Below are positions 26,254 to 34,673 of a stretch of 63,391 bases of DNA, in pieces. The DNA is from Psychrobacter piscatorii (GTDB taxonomy: Bacteria > Pseudomonadota > Gammaproteobacteria > Pseudomonadales > Moraxellaceae). The notes below the pieces were generated by a model that was not told the origin of the DNA, searched no databases, and saw only the letters and a list, made by a program, of their open reading frames with translations. Each line of letters opens with the position of its first letter. The first letter of the stretch is position 1. The stretch spans positions 1 through 63,391 of the forward strand of contig NZ_LNDJ01000129.1 in the NCBI RefSeq assembly GCF_001444505.1, in the 5' to 3' direction. The position numbers were made by a program, and so were the translations under genes.

Positions 26254-27729
26254 CTAATTTGCAGTAGTCTTTCGAATGAAGCGGATGCCAGAATCGAGCG
26301 CGCGGGGTTTTAATAAATCCAGCGCCTGCTGCTCCCATGAGCTCTCACTTCCTGACAAAGTAATGTCAGGCTCAACGCCGATGACATCGATCTGCCTGCC
26401 TGAGGCTGTCATATAGTTAGCTACTGTCAACTTGACTGCTTGTTCGTCATTGAGTGGTATGACTGACTGTACTGAGCCTTTACCATAGCTTACTTCACCG
26501 ATGATAGTAGCGCGTTTTTGTGCCTGTAAACTACTGGCCAAAACCTCTGCCGCTGATGCCGAGTAGCGATTTTGTAGAACAACCATAGGTAGAGGCTTAA
26601 GTATCGCATCCCCTTGGGTGGTTAGTACGCGCGATTTGTCTTGACGTGCTTGTACTTGTACCACATCGGTATCATTCATAAATAAACTGGCAACGCTCAC
26701 CGCCGATGTAAGAACACCGCCCGGATTGTCACGCAAATCAAGTAAAATACCTGAGATAGGTGCATCTAAATTAATCAAACCTTCCAACAGCTTTTCACGG
26801 CTATTGTTCTGGAATGCAGGTAGTTTAACAATCGCAATGCCATCGACGAGTTTTGTCTCGACAATTTGAGGGTGACTATTATTCCGCTGCAATGTCGTCG
26901 TGTGCTTGCGGCGACCCGCTTTAGAAGTGATGATATCTACTTGGGTACCAGCAATCCCTGTTAATAGCTGCTCAACGTCATTACTTTGCCGATTTTCGTC
27001 AAGTTTGAATTCACCAACTTGGTGTAAATAATCGCCCACTGCGATGCCTTTTTTATCTGCAGGCGAATCATCAATAACTTCTGTGATGACCCAATAGCCC
27101 ACCTCTGGCTGATAAGTAACTTGGATACCGATATCACCTACGTCCCCTTCGGTAAAAGCGCGTAGGTTTTCATAGGCCTCCGCATCCAAAAACTCAGCAT
27201 GGCTATCGAGCTTAGTTAACATACCGCTCATTGCATTATTAAATAACTCCTCATCATTGACCGCGTCAACATACTGACGGCGCACTAAATCAACAACAGC
27301 AACAAAGGTCTTTAATGTCTCAGGAGAAATTGCATTCAATGATACTTGCGCAACCTCTGATGGAATACTAGTATCGATATTATCATCATCGTCCATTACC
27401 GCACTTTCGTCTGGCATACTGTCTATTGAGTCATCTGATTCGTCGGCAGCATTCAGCATCTCAGTATCATCTTCAGCCACTATATCATCGGCATTCAAAC
27501 TGATAAGCTGTAGGCTTGATGTCGGACTAGCATCACCGAATGAGGTCACTGCTGCTTGCGCGTCCATACTGACAACACACAATCCAAGCAAACCTATTGC
27601 TAGACTGGGCTTAAAGCCTATAAACTTGAAGTATACGGGTTTGGACATAATGGTCGCTAGCGACGACTTCATCACTCGTTGGTCTAATTGTTTAGACAAA
27701 GATGCGCACACAAAAGAGATAGGATGCAT
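26254..27729 (-). CDS. ctpA: Carboxy-terminal processing protease (CtpA, S41 family)
   Basis: About 491 residues. A hydrophobic signal segment (PSLAIGLLGLCVVSMDAQAA) shows export to the periplasm. An acidic low-complexity stretch (about 75-120, many Asp and Glu) precedes an S41 N-terminal helical region, a PDZ domain (about 195-270, DIGIQVTYQ...GIAVGDYLHQVG) and the tail-specific protease core. The catalytic Ser lies in NRYSASAAEVLA and the Lys in YGKGSVQSVIPL. CtpA enzymes trim envelope proteins and cell-wall hydrolases. The start is uncertain; ATGs at 27672 and 27648 are also in frame and all keep the signal segment. Converges with pilR; hairpin TATTGTT/AACAATA lies just past its stop. Confidence 0.9.
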   Translation of the reverse strand: MHPISFVCASLSKQLDQRVMKSSLATIMSKPVYFKFIGFKPSLAIGLLGLCVVSMDAQAAVTSFGDASPTSSLQLISLNADDIVAEDDTEMLNAADESDDSIDSMPDESAVMDDDDNIDTSIPSEVAQVSLNAISPETLKTFVAVVDLVRRQYVDAVNDEELFNNAMSGMLTKLDSHAEFLDAEAYENLRAFTEGDVGDIGIQVTYQPEVGYWVITEVIDDSPADKKGIAVGDYLHQVGEFKLDENRQSNDVEQLLTGIAGTQVDIITSKAGRRKHTTTLQRNNSHPQIVETKLVDGIAIVKLPAFQNNSREKLLEGLINLDAPISGILLDLRDNPGGVLTSAVSVASLFMNDTDVVQVQARQDKSRVLTTQGDAILKPLPMVVLQNRYSASAAEVLASSLQAQKRATIIGEVSYGKGSVQSVIPLNDEQAVKLTVANYMTASGRQIDVIGVEPDITLSGSESSWEQQALDLLKPRALDSGIRFIRKTTAN

Positions 27730-27850
27730 AAAAAACTCATTTAAATAATAGAATGTATAAAGTTATTGTTATGTATTACCGTATAAGTTAACACCAAAGG
27801 CCTCTCTCAAACTAGGGCAGTTTTGCAAATCATCAAGCAAAATCCATCAT

Positions 27851-27888
27851 AAAAAAAGGGAAAGGTAATAGCTACCCCTCCCTTTTCT
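27851..27888 (-). terminator. Terminator-like hairpin upstream of ctpA, after gpmI
   Basis: Minus strand AAGGGAGGGGTAG...CTACC-type arm pairs imperfectly with ACCTTTCCCTT and is followed by seven T. It would end the gpmI transcript before ctpA. Confidence 0.65.
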
Positions 27889-27923
27889 AGTTTATATCAT
27901 TCATCCAACGAGCCATGTCTTTA

Positions 27924-27950
27924 CAGATTATCCGATGTACGGATAATCTG
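27924..27950 (-). other. Perfect hairpin right after gpmI
   Basis: CAGATTATCCG and its exact complement CGGATAATCTG around a 5-nt loop, 12 nt past the gpmI stop. No T-tract follows, so it is not a standard terminator; it could protect the 3' end or be a protein site. Confidence 0.6.
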
Positions 27951-27961
27951 AGACAACTGGC

Positions 27962-29626
27962 TTAAGATGCTGAAACCAATAAACTCTCACCAGTCATTTC
28001 GGTGGGTGCATCAACATTCATTAGTGCCAAAATAGTCGGTGCCACATCACTAAGCTTACCGCCACGACGTACCTGTAGTTTTTGTGCGCCTACGTAAATC
28101 AGCGGTACATGCTCTGTCGTATGCTGAGTATGTACTTGACCACTTTCGTAGTCTTGCATTTGCTCACAGTTACCGTGATCAGCCGTAATAAGCATGTCAC
28201 CGCCAGCCGCTTTTACTGCCGACTCGACACGGCCCACACAGACATCCAACGCTTCGACCGCCTTTACCGCAGCATCGAAAACCCCTGTATGACCTACCAT
28301 ATCTCCATTGGCATAATTGACAACGAGCACATCATATTGGCCAGATTCAATCGCTTCTACTAATTTATCCGTGACTTCGGGTGCGCTCATCTCAGGCTTC
28401 AAATCATAAGTCGCGACATCTGGAGAGGGTACCAAAATACGCGTCTCGCCATCATACTCTTCTTCACGGCCACCACTAAAGAAAAACGTCACATGCGCAT
28501 ACTTCTCAGTTTCTGCGATACGTAGCTGTGTTTTACCTTGATCCTGCAGATACTCTCCCAAGGTGTTGGCCAAAGACGTTGGATAGTAAGCAATGCTGGT
28601 TTTTGCATTGTCCGCCAAAACGTCTGAGTACTTGGTCAACATCACAAAGGCGGCAAGTTTTGGCTGCTTTTGACGGGCAAAACCTGAAAACTCATGATCA
28701 GGTAAAACAAAGGCTTGGGCAAGCTCGCGAGCACGGTCGGCACGGAAGTTCATAAATATCAGCGCATCATTGTCTTCGACGGTATAAGGCACCTCATCAC
28801 GTCCGATGACAGTCGTCGGGCTGATAAATTCGTCAGTCTCACGTGCCTTATAAGCCGCTTGTACAGCACCGTCCGCACGTGTCGACAAGCGATCTGCCTT
28901 ACCTTCAGTGATCAGCTCATAAGCTTTTTGTACACGATCCCAGCGGTTGTCGCGATCCATTGCATAGTAGCGACCGATGATGCTAGCAATCTGTACGCGC
29001 CCGCCTTCATAATGAGCATTAAGCTTATCAATGTAATCACGTAGACGATTGATATATTTATCCGCAGATTTAGGCGGGGTATCACGGCCGTCTAAGAAGC
29101 AATGGATAAAGACGTTTTTGGCACCATGAACCAACGCTGAATGGCACATACCCTCGATATGGTCTTGATGTGAGTGAACACCGCCATCAGAGAGCAGACC
29201 CATAATATGTACGTTGCCGCCAAGCTCATTGGCCGCTTTTACTGCGTCAACCAATGCTTCGTTTTTGTAGAATTCGCGATTGGCAAGTTCATTTGAGATG
29301 CGAGTCGAGTCTTGATAAAGAACACGGCCAGCACCCAAGTTCATGTGGCCAACTTCTGAGTTACCAAACTGACCATCTGGCAGACCCACATCTTCTCCTG
29401 AAGCAGAAATCAGTCCATGAGGGTATTTTTGGTAAATTCTATCTAGATTTGGCATATTTGCCGCAGCAATGGCGTTATCTTTATCTTCTTCACGATAACC
29501 AAAGCCGTCTAATATCATTAAGACATGCGGCGTTTTTTTATTCTGTGCGCCGTCTTCTTGCTTACTGCTGAGCTGCTGCGCCTGATTGTCGCCAATAGAT
29601 TCTGATGCTTGCTGGGTACTGGTCAT
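27962..29626 (-). CDS. gpmI: Phosphoglycerate mutase, 2,3-bisphosphoglycerate-independent
   Basis: A 554-residue manganese-dependent mutase that interconverts 3- and 2-phosphoglycerate. The alkaline-phosphatase-like core opens with [13 protein letters not shown]; the catalytic Ser lies in [16 protein letters not shown]; other metal and substrate blocks include [40 protein letters not shown] and [10 protein letters not shown]. About 30 extra polar, Gln/Ser-rich residues precede the core. Start: AGGAG 10 nt before the ATG. Cytosolic. It has its own transcription unit, with 6S RNA diverging upstream and two hairpins downstream. Confidence 0.97.
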   Translation of the reverse strand: MTSTQQASESIGDNQAQQLSSKQEDGAQNKKTPHVLMILDGFGYREEDKDNAIAAANMPNLDRIYQKYPHGLISASGEDVGLPDGQFGNSEVGHMNLGAGRVLYQDSTRISNELANREFYKNEALVDAVKAANELGGNVHIMGLLSDGGVHSHQDHIEGMCHSALVHGAKNVFIHCFLDGRDTPPKSADKYINRLRDYIDKLNAHYEGGRVQIASIIGRYYAMDRDNRWDRVQKAYELITEGKADRLSTRADGAVQAAYKARETDEFISPTTVIGRDEVPYTVEDNDALIFMNFRADRARELAQAFVLPDHEFSGFARQKQPKLAAFVMLTKYSDVLADNAKTSIAYYPTSLANTLGEYLQDQGKTQLRIAETEKYAHVTFFFSGGREEEYDGETRILVPSPDVATYDLKPEMSAPEVTDKLVEAIESGQYDVLVVNYANGDMVGHTGVFDAAVKAVEALDVCVGRVESAVKAAGGDMLITADHGNCEQMQDYESGQVHTQHTTEHVPLIYVGAQKLQVRRGGKLSDVAPTILALMNVDAPTEMTGESLLVSAS

Positions 29627-29827
29627 ATATTACCGCTCCTCGAGTGAATGAACGCCTTCAATGCTATGTTAGGGTATGGAAAGCCCTATATATTAACACA
29701 TATCTTAAAATAGCTGAAAAACTGACAATTTTTCACTAAAAAATGATGAGTTTGTATCGTTATCAAAAGCCCAAAACCTACCACAGATACTAGGTAACAA
29801 TACTGCGTATCAATCTGTAAATCCTAC

Positions 29828-29856
29828 TTGCAATCATTCATCTCATTGGTTAAGAT
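29828..29856 (+). promoter_or_regulatory. Sigma70 promoter of 6S RNA
   Basis: TTGCAA (29828-29833), 17-bp spacer, TAAGAT (29851-29856). It predicts a start near 29863, which coincides with the base of the predicted 6S closing stem. Confidence 0.65.
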
Positions 29857-29862
29857 GAATCT

Positions 29863-30052
29863 ATTCTGAAGTGTTGGCTAGTAGATGTTTATTCCCTGAG
29901 CCGATAATGCTTTACCAGGATGTGGTACCTATCGTCTCATTGTGTATGCCTGCACCGCTTGCGGTGTATCAGGAAACCTGCAGAGAGGATGACGCATCCG
30001 CCCTGAACTTCACGGTTCATGGGTCACCATCTTACAGCGGCACTTCGGTTGT
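29863..30052 (+). ncRNA. ssrS: 6S RNA
   Basis: A structured RNA of about 190 nt matching the 6S RNA pattern. The 5' half holds CCCTGAGCCGATAATGC followed by TACCAGGATGTGGTACC-like sequence, as in E. coli 6S RNA (CCCUGAGCCGAUA). The 3' half holds ACGGTTCATGGGTCACCATC-type sequence followed by TTACAGCGGC, equal to the conserved GGGUUACAGC.GCGGC stretch. The ends CTGAAGTG (29866-29873) and CACTTCGG (30041-30048) pair over 8 bp as the closing stem. 6S RNA mimics an open promoter and sequesters sigma70-RNA polymerase in stationary phase. A promoter lies directly upstream and a terminator 50 bp downstream. The common partner ygfA does not follow; fxsA converges instead. Exact ends are estimated. 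Confidence 0.9.
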
Positions 30053-30103
30053 TTCATTCGGTTTGTAAATATGTTCTTTATAATTGATGTATTTACTGCC
30101 ACC

Positions 30104-30140
30104 AAAAAGCCCCTTTCGTTAATGACGGGAGGGGCTTTTT
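30104..30140. terminator. Bidirectional terminator, 6S RNA / fxsA
   Basis: AAAAAGCCCCT pairs with AGGGGCTTTTT around a 15-nt loop, with A/T-tracts on both sides. It lies between the plus-strand 6S RNA and the minus-strand fxsA. Confidence 0.9.
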
Positions 30141-30168
30141 CTATGCCTAATGAATGACTAAATCATCG

Positions 30169-30792
30169 TTACTCATCATTAGCAGATTTGGTAATTTTTT
30201 TCACATCTTTAGGGATGTTTTTGGCCGTACCATCAACAGTCGTATGCTGTTTGAATACGTCCCCAAACGGATTTTGCTGTTGTTGACCAAATGGATTTTG
30301 GTTATTCATACCGCCTGCGCCACCGAATGGGTTTTGGCCACCCATACCACCAAACGGATTTTGGCCGCCACCCATTTGACCACCCATCTGTTTTGCCATC
30401 ATTTCCATCATTTTTTGCTGATTGTTCATGACATAGTTATTGGCAAAGTCTTTGAGTTTCTTTTGTACTGGTGGCAAGATCACGAGTAGCGCGAGCACAT
30501 CACTCAGCACACCTGGAATAAGTAGCAAAATACCAGCGACTGCCATGGCAATGCTCTTAATCATGGTGGACTCTGGTGGACGCATTGCAGGATTCATCAT
30601 ACCACCTGCTTTCATCTGCTGAGCCATCGGATTCAAAGAAGCCATACCTTTGCGTATAAGAGAAATACCGATCACTGCTGCGACAATAAACCACATGAAT
30701 ACCCACCAGCCGCTCATAAACTGAGCAAGCAAATACCACAGTAGCATCTCGATAATAAACCAAACGATGGCTATACCAACTATCTGACCCAT
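30169..30792 (-). CDS. FxsA-family membrane protein with NPFG-repeat tail
   Basis: About 207 residues. Hydrophobic segments at the start (MGQIVGIAIVWFIIEMLLWYLLA and WWVFMWFIVAAVIGISLI) and near residues 75-110 match the FxsA family, small inner-membrane proteins first noted for easing phage T7 exclusion when overproduced. After the membrane part comes a Met/Gln/Gly-rich cytosolic tail with four NPFG units, then a charged end (KNIPKDVKKITK). E. coli FxsA lacks these repeats as far as I recall. The ATG at 30792 has AGGAC 8 nt upstream; the frame extends to 30840 without support. Physiological role unknown. Confidence 0.85.
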   Translation of the reverse strand: MGQIVGIAIVWFIIEMLLWYLLAQFMSGWWVFMWFIVAAVIGISLIRKGMASLNPMAQQMKAGGMMNPAMRPPESTMIKSIAMAVAGILLLIPGVLSDVLALLVILPPVQKKLKDFANNYVMNNQQKMMEMMAKQMGGQMGGGQNPFGGMGGQNPFGGAGGMNNQNPFGQQQQNPFGDVFKQHTTVDGTAKNIPKDVKKITKSANDE

Positions 30793-30945
30793 AAAGTGTC
30801 GTCCTATAAAATAAAAACCAATAAATTGAGCGCCATGCAAATTAAAATGGCTAACATATGATGTATATGGGGATTGGTTGCTATACTATCAAACTTACGG
30901 CTGATTTTTAAGCCATAAAACAAAATGTAAGCAAGACGGAATACT

Positions 30946-31530
30946 ATGGCAATTATTATCGGGATCGACCCAGGGTCACGCATGACGGGTTATGGAATAG
31001 TCCAGCAGACGGGTGATAAGCTCACTTATATCGATGCAGGCACGATTCGCACAGATACCAAAGAGATGCCTGAACGCCTCAAGCGTATTTTTAATGGATT
31101 GACCCGCATTACGCAGCATCACTTAAAATACGCTGACGAGCCTCTCTATACGGCGATTGAACAAGTCTTTATGGCAGAAAACCCTGATTCTGCACTCAAG
31201 CTTGGGCAAGCACGAGGCGCGGCTATTGCAGCGATGGTCGCCTTGGATTTAGAAGTATCAGAGTATACTGCTCGGCAGATCAAACAAGCGGTGTGCGGCT
31301 ATGGTGCTGCTGCTAAAGAGCAAGTGCAGGAGATGGTTTGCCGCATACTACAGTTAGAAGTCGTACCACAGCAGGATGCAGCCGATGGTCTTGCCTGTGC
31401 TATTTGTCATGCGCACTCAAGCCATTCTATGAATAAAATACTACTTAATAGCTCTATGCGAGGACGCGGTGGCTCTAAGAAAAAGGGTCGTTGGCGTTTG
31501 ACCGAAGAAGATTTGGGTAACTTGCGTTAA
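30946..31530 (+). CDS. ruvC: Holliday junction resolvase RuvC
   Basis: A 194-residue RuvC endonuclease that cuts Holliday junctions. The acidic catalytic residues are recognisable: Asp in [14 protein letters not shown], Glu in [11 protein letters not shown] and the C-terminal Asp pair in [15 protein letters not shown]. The C-terminal about 25 residues are basic ([14 protein letters not shown]). Usually encoded with ruvA and ruvB; here it is 15 kb away, alone, diverging from fxsA and ended by a terminator. The start ATG has only a weak upstream site, but the family start is met exactly. Confidence 0.96.
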   Translation: MAIIIGIDPGSRMTGYGIVQQTGDKLTYIDAGTIRTDTKEMPERLKRIFNGLTRITQHHLKYADEPLYTAIEQVFMAENPDSALKLGQARGAAIAAMVALDLEVSEYTARQIKQAVCGYGAAAKEQVQEMVCRILQLEVVPQQDAADGLACAICHAHSSHSMNKILLNSSMRGRGGSKKKGRWRLTEEDLGNLR

Positions 31531-31589
31531 AGATAGGCGTTAAAGCAGACAAGCTTCAAAACCAATAGGCATTAAAATAGTGAGACAAT

Positions 31590-31622
31590 AAAAAAACACG
31601 CTATTGGATGCGTGTTTTTTTA
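31590..31622. terminator. Bidirectional terminator, ruvC / META lipoprotein
   Basis: AAAAAACACGC/GCGTGTTTTTT stem with an 8-nt loop between convergent genes. Confidence 0.92.
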
Positions 31623-31672
31623 TGAGTACCAGCACTGTCACTTTATCATTTGCAGGACGAAATTATAGCGGA

Positions 31673-32611
31673 CTACTCTACGACTGCACTTTCAATGACA
31701 GCATCGAGTACATATGCATACTTTTCATCATCATTATCATTTTCTGTTGTCTCATCTGACTCTATTAATTCGTTAGTCTCTAATCGGTAGCGCTGCAATC
31801 GTAATACTTCTTCGTGCATACCCTCATGATGGTAGCCATCTATTTCTCCCGCAAATACTCTCCACTTCCCTTCACGAACTTTGACACCTTGATCGTTGTA
31901 AGTGACGGGCCTAACTTGGAGACACTGCTTTTCACCATTCATATCACAATTGACTTCTTTGGCATTCACTGCCCAAAATACCGTCTCACCTTTGCTATTG
32001 TATTTCGCTTGTGGTGTGAGTCTGCCATTCCATACCAAAGTGACATTATCGTTGGTAAATTGAGTCAATACTGGGCTGTCACTTTGCTCTATTTTTAACT
32101 CACTATTTCCTAGCATCAAGGCATTCAATTTATTTTCTGCCATATCGAGTTCGTTACAGGAGATTTTGGTGCTCATTCCTTCCTCGATACTCAATGTATG
32201 TCCTTGCAGCTGATAAGCAGCGCTTATTGTATTACAACCGACACTATAGATAAGTGTTTCTGGATTAAATACCAGAGTCCCCTGACCATCGATATCTGTA
32301 AGCTCACTTATAGGCTGCTCATTGGCATCCGTTGCACTAACTAAGCTCCAACGATGACGAGACAAAGTATTCATCAGCTTTTCTTTGGGAGTAAATGTCG
32401 TCGAGCCAGATTCAGTAGTTGCTGAGTTGGTATCTGAGGCCCTATCCTCAATCGCTAGTGAGTCTACTTTTTCACCAGTATTGGAGATACCTGATCCTTC
32501 ATTGTCGTGAGCCGTGTTTTCTTTTTGACAAGCGCCTAGTATGAGGCTCACCGCCACAATACTTGGCAATAAAAACGTTGTCAGTGCTGATTTTTTGGCT
32601 CTACCTACCAT
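31673..32611 (-). CDS. META and DUF4377 domain lipoprotein
   Basis: A 312-residue predicted lipoprotein: signal segment LLPSIVAVSLILGAC with lipobox LGAC. A polar Ser/Thr-rich linker follows to about residue 80, then a META domain (about 85-180, RHRWSLVSATDANEQPI ... GTLVFNP ... VGCNTISAAYQ), the fold of HslJ-type proteins. The C-terminal about 80 residues (FWAVNAKEVNCDMNGEKQCLQV ... WRVFAGEIDGYHHEGMHEEVLRLQRY, in parts) resemble DUF4377. Both domains occur together in envelope lipoproteins of unknown role. Start: AGAGG 8 nt before the ATG. Single gene with convergent ruvC. No function is assigned. Confidence 0.85.
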   Translation of the reverse strand: MVGRAKKSALTTFLLPSIVAVSLILGACQKENTAHDNEGSGISNTGEKVDSLAIEDRASDTNSATTESGSTTFTPKEKLMNTLSRHRWSLVSATDANEQPISELTDIDGQGTLVFNPETLIYSVGCNTISAAYQLQGHTLSIEEGMSTKISCNELDMAENKLNALMLGNSELKIEQSDSPVLTQFTNDNVTLVWNGRLTPQAKYNSKGETVFWAVNAKEVNCDMNGEKQCLQVRPVTYNDQGVKVREGKWRVFAGEIDGYHHEGMHEEVLRLQRYRLETNELIESDETTENDNDDEKYAYVLDAVIESAVVE

Positions 32612-32850
32612 ATTACGAACCTCTTAGTAAGCGTATATCAATTTTCTCGATTACTTATTTCTATATACTTGCTGGTCTTGCATCTTTTGAAGAAACATTT
32701 AATTAACTGTTCTGGAATATCGTTATTATAATCACGTTAAATTAACCACTATAGACCGAGCATTATTAGCTTATGTAATAAAATGTTGATTTTTATTATG
32801 TTTGAAATTCTTTTATTACTCTGCTATCTAATGTCGTTAATTTCATGGAC
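32612..32850. other. Spacer upstream of the META lipoprotein, no gene seen
   Basis: AT-rich DNA between the lipoprotein start and the GST terminator; presumably holds the lipoprotein promoter. No ORF or repeat was found. Confidence 0.5.
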
Positions 32851-32884
32851 AAAAAAAGGATAGCTAATACATATTAGCTATCCC
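32851..32884 (-). terminator. Terminator of the GST gene
   Basis: Perfect 12-bp stem GGATAGCTAATA/TATTAGCTATCC with a 2-nt loop, followed on the minus strand by seven T. Confidence 0.92.
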
Positions 32885-32945
32885 CGATATTATCTTTAAT
32901 GAGCAAGCATCTAAAAACAATAGAACTTGCGATGTATCTCTTTAT

Positions 32946-33608
32946 CTAATCATTGATTTCCGCAGGCTTAGCTTTAGCCATGTTTTTGATACTAAAGCGC
33001 TCATTCATCATTTGATAAAAACGGGCTAAGTTTTTGCCTTGCTCATTCGGATCAACTTTGAGCACTTTACCAAAATCTAAGCCCAAATATAGCACGATAT
33101 CTGCAAAGCTCAATTGCTCACCCACCAGATACTCACGACCTTCTAGGATTGTCTCAAAATACCCCATGGCTTTGACAGCACGGGCAATTGATGGCGCAAC
33201 AAATTCTGGCACTTGTTCAACACGCTGGGCTTTAGACGGATGACTGTGCTGAAACGCTAGCATTAAATTATACATCACCTCAAACTCAGCAATACGGCGC
33301 ATCGAGCACACTTGGGCACGCTGTATCACGTCATTGCCCATAACAGAACGCTCACCATAGACGCGATCCAGATATTCGCAGACTGCTTGTGAGTCATTGA
33401 GCACGGTGCCATCGTCTAATGTTAAGACAGGCACTGTCTGCATCGGATTTATTTTGGTAAATTCGTCTGACATCTGCTCATTTTTGGCAAAATCAATATC
33501 AATCACATCAATGTCATCCATATCATCAACATCAATCCCTTTTGATGCCAATAAGATAAGGGCTTTGCGCGGGTTGGGCGCTGTACGGGTGACGTATAAT
33601 TTTTTCAT
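32946..33608 (-). CDS. Glutathione S-transferase family protein
   Basis: A 220-residue GST-fold protein. The thioredoxin-like N-domain (1-80) begins MKKLYVTRTAPNPRKALILLASKG and has the cis-Pro TVPVL and the glutathione-contact DSQAVCEYLD. The all-helical C-domain follows, with GREYLVGEQLSFADIVLY, the conserved N-capping box motif. The usual catalytic Tyr/Ser/Cys at the first helix is replaced by T/A/P-rich residues, so activity is unclear. Start: AAGGAG 7 nt before the ATG at 33608, far better than the frame opening at 33686. It may conjugate electrophiles; true substrates unknown. The next upstream gene on this strand is a peroxiredoxin, with a terminator between. Confidence 0.9.
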   Translation of the reverse strand: MKKLYVTRTAPNPRKALILLASKGIDVDDMDDIDVIDIDFAKNEQMSDEFTKINPMQTVPVLTLDDGTVLNDSQAVCEYLDRVYGERSVMGNDVIQRAQVCSMRRIAEFEVMYNLMLAFQHSHPSKAQRVEQVPEFVAPSIARAVKAMGYFETILEGREYLVGEQLSFADIVLYLGLDFGKVLKVDPNEQGKNLARFYQMMNERFSIKNMAKAKPAEIND

Positions 33609-33770
33609 GATGAACTCCTTGTAAGAATGATTGAATAGAAATTTAGCGCTGATACGCTTTATTATGATGGTGGCACTAATGAGCACCTATCTATTGATAC
33701 TCCATACCATAGTTATAGCCTACTCTGACCGTCATGGCAAAGGCTTATTACTCATGAGGTAAAAATAGCA

Positions 33771-33801
33771 AAAGCCCCATAACTTTAAGTCACGGGGCTT
33801 T
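33771..33801 (-). terminator. Terminator of the peroxiredoxin gene
   Basis: Stem AAAGCCCC/GGGGCTTT with a 15-nt loop, followed on the minus strand by TTTTGCTATTTTT. Confidence 0.85.
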
Positions 33802-33830
33802 ATTTAATCATATTTATGCAACCAGTCCAG

Positions 33831-34469
33831 TTATTTATTAGGGGCTGGTGTCGTACGTAGGTACGGCTTGATTTCTTTGTGACCTTTTGGATATTTGGCA
33901 GCAATGTCTTCGTTTTTGACACTTGGTGGAATGATCACGTCATCACCATCTTTCCAGTCTACAGGTGTCGCGATGTTATACTCATCTGACAATTGTAGCG
34001 CATCAATAACACGGATGATTTCATCAAAGTTACGACCACAACTGGCCGGATACGTCAGCGTTAGACGCACCTTTTTATTTGGATCAATGATAAAAACGCT
34101 GCGTACCGTATGCGTGCTATCTGCATTAGGATGCATCATGTCATATAATTCAGCCACTTCTTTGTTAGGATCAGCGATGATTGGAAAGTTCATCTCTGTC
34201 CCTTGCGTCTCACCGATATCACTCGCCCACGCTTTATGGTCCTCTAAGCTATCGACAGAGATACAAATCGGTTTTACATTGCGCTTTTGAAACTCGCCAT
34301 TGAGTGCTGCTGCACGACCAAGCTCAGTGGTACATACTGGGGTAAAGTCTGATGGATGTGAGAAAAAAACCACCCAATGATCGCCTGCCCACTCGTGGAA
34401 ATTAATATCGCCTTCTGTGGTCGCAGCGTCAAAGTTTGGTGCGGTATCGCCTAAACGTAAATGTGCCAT
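33831..34469 (-). CDS. 1-Cys peroxiredoxin (Prx6 type)
   Basis: A 212-residue peroxiredoxin that reduces peroxides. The peroxidatic Cys is C46 in HPSDFTPVCTTELG. There is no second conserved Cys in the usual resolving position, and the C-terminal extension (KYPKGHKEIKPYLRTTP) is that of the Prx6/LsfA 1-Cys group. TYPASCGRNFDEIIRV marks the conserved Arg region. Start: AAGGAATAAAGC before the ATG. Cytosolic. Reductant unknown; in relatives ascorbate, glutathione with GST, or thiols serve. A GST-fold gene is next downstream, a suggestive but unproven pairing because a terminator separates them. Confidence 0.94.
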   Translation of the reverse strand: MAHLRLGDTAPNFDAATTEGDINFHEWAGDHWVVFFSHPSDFTPVCTTELGRAAALNGEFQKRNVKPICISVDSLEDHKAWASDIGETQGTEMNFPIIADPNKEVAELYDMMHPNADSTHTVRSVFIIDPNKKVRLTLTYPASCGRNFDEIIRVIDALQLSDEYNIATPVDWKDGDDVIIPPSVKNEDIAAKYPKGHKEIKPYLRTTPAPNK

Positions 34470-34673
34470 GCTTTATTCCTTAGCTATGTTGATGAACGCT
34501 TGTATCGACCCGTTGGCCGCGCGCTCTATTATTATCATCGATGTGCTCGCCATAAAAATGCAAAGCACATCCGTAAAAACTGACTTTATAGTAACAAACT
34601 GGTTATGAATGTCTTGTGACGGATTGTAATGCGGTTATTCCATTTAACCCTAAGTAGATATATCAATTATTTA

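Noticed and set aside
29871..30068. 65-residue open frame on the plus strand
   Set aside because: It lies entirely over the 6S RNA, has no ribosome site and Cys/Pro-rich unnatural composition.
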